From NCBI GenBank assembly GCA_937884635.1, contig CALGBW010000039.1:1-11045 (forward strand): a stretch of DNA of 11,045 bases, read 5' to 3'. Under the pieces are notes generated by a model. It did no database searches, had not been told where the DNA came from, and worked only from the letters and a program-made list of their open reading frames with translations. Position 1 is the first letter of the stretch; each line of letters begins with the position of its first letter. Origin of the DNA: an uncultured Chlamydiaceae bacterium (GTDB taxonomy: Bacteria > Chlamydiota > Chlamydiia > Chlamydiales > Chlamydiaceae). The translations under genes and the position numbers were made by a program. This document shows, one piece after another, positions 6,927 through 11,045 of this stretch.

Positions 6927-7495
6927 AAAAAGCTCTTTCTTTTGCCTTACTTTTTTGCTTGGGGATGATCAGCACGCTTCCTATGATAAAAATCGTGCAT
7001 AATCACCTGCTCATCACAAGACAATGGCGCTCTCTCCATGAAGAGATTTTTGCCTTAAAAAAGACACAAGACAAACATCTACGTTGCGTTGCACGCAACA
7101 AACAACTCCTTCTCAGTAGAGAAAAAACAACTTCTGAACAGATTTTACAACTGAGTCAGGAGTTAAGCTTACTACAAGAAGAACGCGCCTGGTTAAAGTC
7201 GTTACCTAAAGATTCTTTGCTCTCTTTCAGCAAAGAGGTTTTAGCTCGCCAAACGGCATTATCCCAAAACCTTTGTGTATGGGATTTCTCTAAAGAACAG
7301 GGGCTTTTCTCCTTCCGCCTCCATCCAGTAGAAACTGACAACCATGATATTAAAACTATTCTACACTTATTTTCAGCCGACAACCCTCAAGCTCCTTTAG
7401 CGTTTTTCTCCTTTTGGGAAATGACTAAATACACTACTCCCTTGGGCAACCAAGTGTGGTTAGTACAAGCTGAGGCAAAAAGTAGATGGTTTTAA
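6923..7495 (+). CDS. GspM/PilO-like membrane-anchored coiled-coil protein (CT647 homologue)
   Basis: 190 residues: a short basic start (MKK), one hydrophobic helix at about 5-27, a long charged helical region with heptad-like Leu spacing (about 34-93, e.g. QILQLSQELSLLQEERAWL), then a compact αβ domain (about 105-190). This is the layout of GspM and PilO, the inner-membrane partners of GspL and PilN. The hydrophobic segment could be read as a signal peptide, but there is no good cleavage site and an uncleaved anchor is more likely. It overlaps the upstream gene by four bases (ATGA, with a GAGG ribosome site at about 6911-6917) and the downstream gene by 10, so the three are one operon. Sequence identity to GspM cannot be judged by eye; the homology is inferred from order and shape. 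Confidence 0.82.
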   Translation: MKKALSFALLFCLGMISTLPMIKIVHNHLLITRQWRSLHEEIFALKKTQDKHLRCVARNKQLLLSREKTTSEQILQLSQELSLLQEERAWLKSLPKDSLLSFSKEVLARQTALSQNLCVWDFSKEQGLFSFRLHPVETDNHDIKTILHLFSADNPQAPLAFFSFWEMTKYTTPLGNQVWLVQAEAKSRWF

Positions 7496-8766
7496 CCTAT
7501 ATTCGTTACGGAATTCTCCTAGGACTGTTCGTTTCCTCCCCGTTGTATGCTGGGACGTACGATAGACTTGTGCTGACTGGTATCAATATCATTGATCGTA
7601 ATGGTCTTTCTGAAACAATCAGTTCTAAAGAAAAATTAAAAAAATATGCCAAAGTTGATTTTCTTTCGCCGCAGCCATACCAAAAAGTTATGCGGCTCTA
7701 TAAAAATGCTGCGGGCGAGCTTGTTGCTTGCCTGACTACATACCATACAAATGGGCAACTCAAGCAATATCTTGAATGCGTCAACAACCGCGCTTGCGGG
7801 CGTTATCGAGAATGGCATAGCAATGGCAAAATCAAAATACAAGCTAACATTATCGGCGGTATTGCTGACCTACATCCTTCTGCGGAATCTACATGGCTTT
7901 TCCATGGGGAAACCTTAGCATACAATGATGAAGGTCTCTTAGAAGCTTCTATCCATTACGAAAAAGGCCTCTTAGAGGGTGCTTCCACTTACTACCATTC
8001 TAATGGTTCTACTTGGAAGGAGACCTCCTACCACAAAGGATTAGCAGAGGGAGAATTTCTGACATATACAGATGAAGGCCATGTATTAAAAAAACAAACC
8101 TATTCCCAGGGGAAACTACACGGCCCTTCTCTTCGTTATGAACTAGGCTCTGCCCAGGTCCTATCCGAAGAAGAGTATGTCAATGGACGCCTGCAATCAG
8201 GCCGCTATCTAGACCCTAAAACACATGCTTTACATGCTCAGGTAGTAAAAGGCTGTGGACTGCAGGTTATCTACGGTAAGCGATCGATCTTAGAGACACG
8301 AGAAATTACTCATGGCGAGACACAAGGTAAAGTTACGGTCTTTGATTCTTTACATGGACAAATAGCCCAAGTCTATTCTCTTGTTTCAGGACTCAAAGAA
8401 GGAGAAGAAGTCTTTTTCTATCTAGAATCTCAGCAACCCAGAGTTTTACTAACATGGCATAAAGGCATTCTCCGAGGCCCAGCTAAAACCTGGTATGCTA
8501 ATGGGAATATTGAGAGCTCTAGAGAATTGCTGAATAATAAAAAAACAGGTCTCCTCACCCTATACTACCCAGAGGGACAGGTCATGGTCACAGAGGAATA
8601 TGACAATGATTTACTCATTAAGGGAGAGTATTTCCGCTTAGGAGATTTTTTCCCTTATACCAAAGTAGAGAAGGGATGTGGGACTGCTGTGTTATTCTCC
8701 CCGTCAGGGACAATAACCAAGAAAATCTCTTACCAAGATGGGAAGCCATCCCTATTCCCATCTTAG
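7486..8766 (+). CDS. Exported MORN_2 (YwqK-like) repeat protein (CT648 homologue)
   Basis: 426 residues with a signal peptide (about 1-22, cleavage expected after SSPLYA). The body is a series of variant MORN repeats of the YwqK/MORN_2 type, pattern Y-x-N/D-G-x-L-x-x-x-x-x-Y-x-x-G-x-x-x-G: clearly at about 86-118 (YHTNGQLKQY, WHSNGKIKIQ), 145-220 (YNDEGLLEASIHYEKGLLEG, YYHSNGSTWKETSYHKGLAEG, YTDEGHVLKKQTYSQGKLHG) and 336-372 (WYANGNIESS, YYPEGQVMVTEEY). A second repeated element, V-x-KGCG followed by a short β-rich stretch, occurs at 253-258 and 394-399. Cys lie at 82, 98, 104, 257 and 398, which would permit disulfides in the periplasm. Family members are often labelled antitoxins by automatic annotation, but nothing here supports a toxin partner. 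The location should be periplasm or outer envelope. ATG 7486 lies inside the upstream gene, with GAGG ten bases before it. Confidence 0.88.
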   Translation: MVLTYIRYGILLGLFVSSPLYAGTYDRLVLTGINIIDRNGLSETISSKEKLKKYAKVDFLSPQPYQKVMRLYKNAAGELVACLTTYHTNGQLKQYLECVNNRACGRYREWHSNGKIKIQANIIGGIADLHPSAESTWLFHGETLAYNDEGLLEASIHYEKGLLEGASTYYHSNGSTWKETSYHKGLAEGEFLTYTDEGHVLKKQTYSQGKLHGPSLRYELGSAQVLSEEEYVNGRLQSGRYLDPKTHALHAQVVKGCGLQVIYGKRSILETREITHGETQGKVTVFDSLHGQIAQVYSLVSGLKEGEEVFFYLESQQPRVLLTWHKGILRGPAKTWYANGNIESSRELLNNKKTGLLTLYYPEGQVMVTEEYDNDLLIKGEYFRLGDFFPYTKVEKGCGTAVLFSPSGTITKKISYQDGKPSLFPS

Positions 8767-8777
8767 CCCCTCCTTAT

Positions 8778-8806
8778 GGACCTATAGGGTTTAAACCTAT
8801 AGGTTC
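8778..8806 (+). terminator. Hairpin ending the three-gene operon, without a T-tract
   Basis: GGACCTATAGG pairs with CCTATAGGTTC (11 bp, one G-T) around the loop GTTTAAA, 12 bases after the stop codon at 8764-8766. No run of T follows, so it is either a non-canonical terminator or an mRNA 3'-end stabiliser. Its loop and palindromic core resemble the hairpin at 10619-10649. Confidence 0.55.
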
Positions 8807-8928
8807 TACTTACAGCTAGATCTTCTGCATTTTTATCTTGAGTTGTTCTCTCCGCATAGAGAAAATATCGAAAGAGAGTGATTGAATATCGGGAACAAAC
8901 GGACTTTTTCTAACGCTCTCACAATCCA

Positions 8929-8987
8929 CCACTAACCTAGTGGAATGTCTCTTTAGGTCTCATATCAACCAAAGTTGGAAAAAGGAG
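8929..8987 (+). promoter_or_regulatory. recA leader: small hairpin and strong ribosome-binding site
   Basis: CCACTA and TAGTGG (8929-8934 and 8938-8943) form a 6-bp stem with a three-base loop in the recA leader. AAAGGAG at 8981-8987 is a strong Shine-Dalgarno sequence ten bases before ATG 8998 and fixes that start. A promoter is expected between 8807 and 8930; TTGAGT near 8838 followed by an AT-rich GAAAAT 17 bases later is possible but unremarkable. I see no CTGT-N8-ACAG LexA-type operator, in keeping with the absence of LexA in chlamydiae. Confidence 0.5.
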
Positions 8988-8997
8988 ATAACTCGTA

Positions 8998-10047
8998 ATG
9001 AATTTACCCGATCGCAAAAAAGCCTTGGAGGCTGCGGTTGCTTACATTGAAAAGCAATTCGGCTCCGGGTCTATCATGAGTCTCGGAAAACATTCTTCTG
9101 CTAATGAAATTGCTACGATTAAAACCGGGGCTTTGTCTTTAGACCTTGCCTTAGGCATTGGCGGTGTTCCTAAAGGAAGAATTATAGAAATTTTTGGTCC
9201 TGAATCATCAGGGAAAACAACATTAGCCACTCATATTGTCGCTAATGCACAAAAGGCTGGTGGGATGGCTGCTTATATTGATGCTGAGCATGCTTTAGAT
9301 CCTAACTACGCTTCCCTCATTGGAGCTAATATCGATGATCTAATGATCTCTCAACCCGACTGTGGTGAAGATGCTTTGAGCATTGCAGAGCTCCTTGCTC
9401 GATCAGGAGCAATTGATGTGATTGTCATTGACTCTGTCGCTGCTTTAGTTCCTAAAAGTGAACTCGAAGGTGATATCGGAGATGTGCATGTTGGATTACA
9501 AGCGCGTATGATGTCCCAGGCATTAAGAAAGCTAACCGCAACGCTAGCCCGTACACAAACTTGTGCTATTTTTATTAACCAAATTCGAGAAAAAATTGGC
9601 GTTAGTTTCGGCAATCCAGAGACAACAACTGGAGGACGTGCTCTAAAATTCTACTCTTCCATCCGTATTGATATTCGACGCATTGGTTCCATCAAAGGAA
9701 ATGATAATCTTGATATTGGAAACCGCATTAAAGTGAAGGTGGCAAAAAATAAACTTGCTCCTCCATTCCGAACAGCGGAATTCGATATTCTCTTTAATGA
9801 AGGCATATCCTCTGCAGGCTGTATCCTAGACTTGGCTGTAGAAAATAATATCATCGAGAAGAAGGGTTCCTGGTTTAACTATCAAGAACGCAAGTTAGGA
9901 CAGGGTCGAGAAGCTGTTCGAGAAGAACTTAAACGCAACAAGCCTCTCTATGAAGAAGTGGAAAAACGCATTCATGATGCGCTGAATAACAGTTCTAAAG
10001 CAAAAGTCAAGGAACAAGAGGCCGCTCCAGAAGTGCAACTTGTTTAA
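8998..10047 (+). CDS. recA: Recombinase RecA
   Basis: ATP-dependent DNA recombinase that forms filaments on single-stranded DNA and catalyses strand exchange in recombinational repair. It has 349 residues, the usual length. An N-terminal oligomerisation helix leads to Walker A GPESSGKT (67-74), YIDAEHALDP (93-102), Walker B VIVIDS (141-146), then GLQARMMSQALRKL and the DNA-binding loop L2 with FINQIREKIGVSFGNPETTT (192-211) and GGRALKFYSS. The C-terminal domain ends in an acidic and Lys-rich tail. All catalytic motifs are intact. Since chlamydiae lack LexA, a classical SOS role is not expected. It has its own leader with a strong ribosome site and an excellent terminator, so it appears monocistronic. 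In C. trachomatis I recall ygfA directly upstream; here only about 230 non-coding bases lie between the MORN gene and recA. Confidence 0.98.
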   Translation: MNLPDRKKALEAAVAYIEKQFGSGSIMSLGKHSSANEIATIKTGALSLDLALGIGGVPKGRIIEIFGPESSGKTTLATHIVANAQKAGGMAAYIDAEHALDPNYASLIGANIDDLMISQPDCGEDALSIAELLARSGAIDVIVIDSVAALVPKSELEGDIGDVHVGLQARMMSQALRKLTATLARTQTCAIFINQIREKIGVSFGNPETTTGGRALKFYSSIRIDIRRIGSIKGNDNLDIGNRIKVKVAKNKLAPPFRTAEFDILFNEGISSAGCILDLAVENNIIEKKGSWFNYQERKLGQGREAVREELKRNKPLYEEVEKRIHDALNNSSKAKVKEQEAAPEVQLV

Positions 10048-10107
10048 ACCCCTCGAGAGGACTACCTCTAGACTACAGACCTTATAGTTTTCTGAACGAA
10101 AAAAGAT

Positions 10108-10135
10108 AAGCCCATGGAATACCATGGGCTTTTTT
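10108..10135 (+). terminator. Intrinsic terminator of recA
   Basis: AAGCCCATGG and CCATGGGCTT form a perfect 10-bp stem around the four-base loop AATA, followed by five further T. It begins 60 bases after the recA stop codon. An A-run lies just before the stem (10099-10104), so the structure could also stop transcription arriving on the minus strand. Confidence 0.92.
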
Positions 10136-10253
10136 ACTGATCACCTACGCAATCATAATCCTTAACTAACTCTATCCATAAGCTATCGTCAATCGCCCTA
10201 CCAACAAAACCATATTCTTCTGAAGTTATTTCATTAAGATTAAACAAGCTAAT

Positions 10254-10400
10254 ATGCCCTTAATAACACCCTGTAAGAGTATTTCGCTCCCCTCTAAAGA
10301 GAACGTTGAAAAAATACAGCAGATCATTCAAAGGATCCCTTGCTGCTTTTGCAAGAAACCTTTAAAAAACTTCTTGGGAAAGAATAACTATCTTAAATAA
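10254..10400 (+). CDS. Possible 48-aa protein with a CxxCKKP motif, upstream of a similar gene
   Basis: ATG 10254 opens a 48-codon frame, MPLITPCKSISLPSKENVEK and so on, ending in TAA 20 bases before the start of the next gene. Residues 30-42 (CCFCKKPLKNFLG) align with residues 40-52 of the downstream protein (CPNCKKPKGKCPG): both Cys of the CxxC, KKP and a Gly coincide, with basic residues after it. The second Cys pair of the neighbour (50 and 57) is replaced by Phe and Leu, so it could not bind zinc in the same way. There is no convincing Shine-Dalgarno sequence before the ATG. It may be a degenerate tandem copy, a genuine small protein, or chance. A stop-interrupted minus-strand frame competes over part of the same DNA. 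Function unknown. Confidence 0.35.
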   Translation: MPLITPCKSISLPSKENVEKIQQIIQRIPCCFCKKPLKNFLGKNNYLK

Positions 10401-10420
10401 CGTTAAACAAAGGAATAAGT

Positions 10421-10609
10421 ATGTTGAGTTGGGATCCGTTACATTATGCAGCGGCACCGATACTTTTTCACCAAAATACACAAAGAAGTACTACTAGTAA
10501 TACAGAGAAGAAAGTGAATGCAGCAGAAAAAGTAATCTGTCCTAACTGCAAAAAACCTAAGGGGAAATGCCCTGGTAGGAAAGATCTTTGTGAAAAAGCA
10601 TATCAATAA
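10421..10609 (+). CDS. Small four-cysteine protein, possible zinc knuckle (62 aa)
   Basis: ATG 10421 is preceded by AAAGGA (about 10409-10414), a good ribosome site. The N-terminal half (MLSWDPLHYAAAPILFHQ) is mildly hydrophobic and aromatic, the middle is Ser/Thr/Lys-rich and probably disordered. The C-terminal third holds CPNCKKPKGKCPGRKDLC, with Cys at 40, 43, 50 and 57: CxxC-x6-C-x6-C, a spacing that could bind one zinc ion. The stretch is strongly basic, so nucleic-acid binding is conceivable. It lacks a signal peptide. It sits between the recA terminator and a hairpin, 20 bases behind the possible 48-residue ORF, so the two may be cotranscribed. I do not recognise a named family; it may be a conserved chlamydial hypothetical protein. 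Confidence 0.72.
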   Translation: MLSWDPLHYAAAPILFHQNTQRSTTSNTEKKVNAAEKVICPNCKKPKGKCPGRKDLCEKAYQ

Positions 10610-10618
10610 TTACCCCTT

Positions 10619-10649
10619 AGACACCCTAGGGTTTAATCCTAGGATGTCT
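10619..10649. terminator. Hairpin between convergent genes, without a T-tract
   Basis: AGACACCCTAGG pairs with CCTAGGATGTCT (12 positions, one C-A mismatch) around the loop GTTTAAT. It lies 10 bases after the stop of the small Cys-motif gene and 18 bases after the stop of CADD on the other strand, so it could serve both. No T-run follows on either strand. It shares the GTTTAAW loop and the CCTAGG-type core with the hairpin at 8778-8806. Confidence 0.5.
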
Positions 10650-10667
10650 CTTGGCAAAAGGAGGCCC

Positions 10668-11045
10668 TTAAGCACACAGGCAAGGTTCTTCTATGAATGA
10701 ACCTAAAAAAGCATATAAAGCTTCACAAATTTCTTTTGAAGCTTGTATAGCTAGCTCCTCATCATCTTTTTTCAACATTTCAATCATCTCTCTTTCTTCT
10801 TGAGAGTGCTTGATATCAATATCATGATGGACGGAAAAGTATTCGTAATCCTCAGGATTTTCGAAACCAAAAAACTCTTTCAAACCAGAGATTTTAGCCC
10901 CTGCTACTTCAGGAATTTGACTTTCATAAGTGTATAAAGCAGCGACACCTGCAGAGAGAGATCCTGACTGACACCATCGTAAAAATGTCTCTACTTTTTG
11001 CTGTGCTTGCAAGCGCAAGAGCTCTGCGTTCTCTTCATCTGCGTT
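10668..11045 (-). CDS. CADD: CADD, TenA/PqqC-like diiron protein, C-terminal 125 residues (cut by window edge)
   Basis: The minus-strand frame is open to the window edge; the visible part starts NADEENAELLRLQAQQK, and the TTG at 11018 is an internal Leu codon, not the start. It matches the C-terminal half of Chlamydia protein associating with death domains (CT610): FLRWCQSGSLSAGVAALYTY, YESQIPEVAG, LKEFFGFENPEDYEYF. As I recall the C. trachomatis numbering, the metal ligands Glu142, His174, Asp178 and His181 correspond here to YESQIP and HHDIDIKH (H-x3-D-x2-H), so all visible ligands are kept. The Lys of the ISGLKEF region (Lys152 equivalent, in AGAKISG) is also present. CADD makes p-aminobenzoate for folate synthesis by sacrificing one of its own tyrosines, and was first described as binding host death-receptor domains. 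The tail ends EEPCLCA. Confidence 0.93.
   Translation of the reverse strand, partial: NADEENAELLRLQAQQKVETFLRWCQSGSLSAGVAALYTYESQIPEVAGAKISGLKEFFGFENPEDYEYFSVHHDIDIKHSQEEREMIEMLKKDDEELAIQASKEICEALYAFLGSFIEEPCLCA

Noticed and set aside
7486..8766. Toxin-antitoxin module around the YwqK-like gene
   Set aside because: The protein has a signal peptide and no toxin-like neighbour; the label arises from automatic family naming.
11016..11018. TTG at 11018 as the start of the right-edge minus-strand gene
   Set aside because: The frame stays open to the window edge and the protein is only the C-terminal half of CADD, so this is an internal Leu codon.
1..11045. CRISPR arrays, insertion sequences, tRNA or rRNA genes
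   Set aside because: No regularly spaced repeats, transposase motifs, terminal inverted repeats or RNA-gene signatures were seen on either strand.

Overview
The window is a piece of a Chlamydia (Chlamydiaceae) chromosome. The evidence is the gene order and several clade-specific proteins: a DNA topoisomerase I with a C-terminal SWIB domain, a convergent tRNA-dihydrouridine synthase, a YggT-family gene, three linked genes that I place (from memory) as the CT646, CT647 and CT648 equivalents of C. trachomatis, recA, and the C-terminal part of CADD (CT610 family). Finding CADD next to recA, and no ygfA-like gene between the CT648 homologue and recA, points away from C. trachomatis itself and towards the C. 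pneumoniae/psittaci/abortus/caviae/felis/pecorum side. I cannot name the species.

Layout. Positions 1-275 (minus) hold the 5' part of an acidic hypothetical gene that leaves the window. Positions 276-657 are mostly non-coding, with one doubtful secreted-peptide ORF and a terminator. Positions 658-1053 (minus) encode a Gly/Asn/Pro-rich, Cys-containing protein of unknown role, with an AT-rich palindrome upstream. A gap of about 500 bases leads to topA (1638-4229, plus). Its last 41 bases overlap the 3' end of the convergent dus gene. dus and yggT form a minus-strand operon (5451 to 4189). From a shared intergenic region a plus-strand operon diverges (5547-8766): three genes that overlap by 4 and 10 bases. 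The first two have the architecture of the GspL/PilM-N and GspM/PilO inner-membrane platform proteins of type II secretion and type IV pilus machines. The third is an exported MORN_2-repeat (YwqK-like) protein. recA follows (8998-10047) with a strong ribosome-binding site and a very good intrinsic terminator. Next come a possible 48-residue ORF and a 62-residue Cys-motif protein, which look like a small tandem pair, then a hairpin and the converging CADD gene, cut by the right edge.

How the genes work together. topA and recA are DNA-topology and recombination housekeeping genes. dus modifies tRNA and yggT encodes a small membrane protein. The 5547-8766 operon is the part most worth attention, because it may supply the missing GspL and GspM roles for the reduced chlamydial type II secretion system, together with a periplasmic or outer-envelope repeat protein. 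CADD belongs to folate metabolism (p-aminobenzoate formation) and may also act in the host. Function calls rest on motifs and architecture read by eye; no database search was possible.
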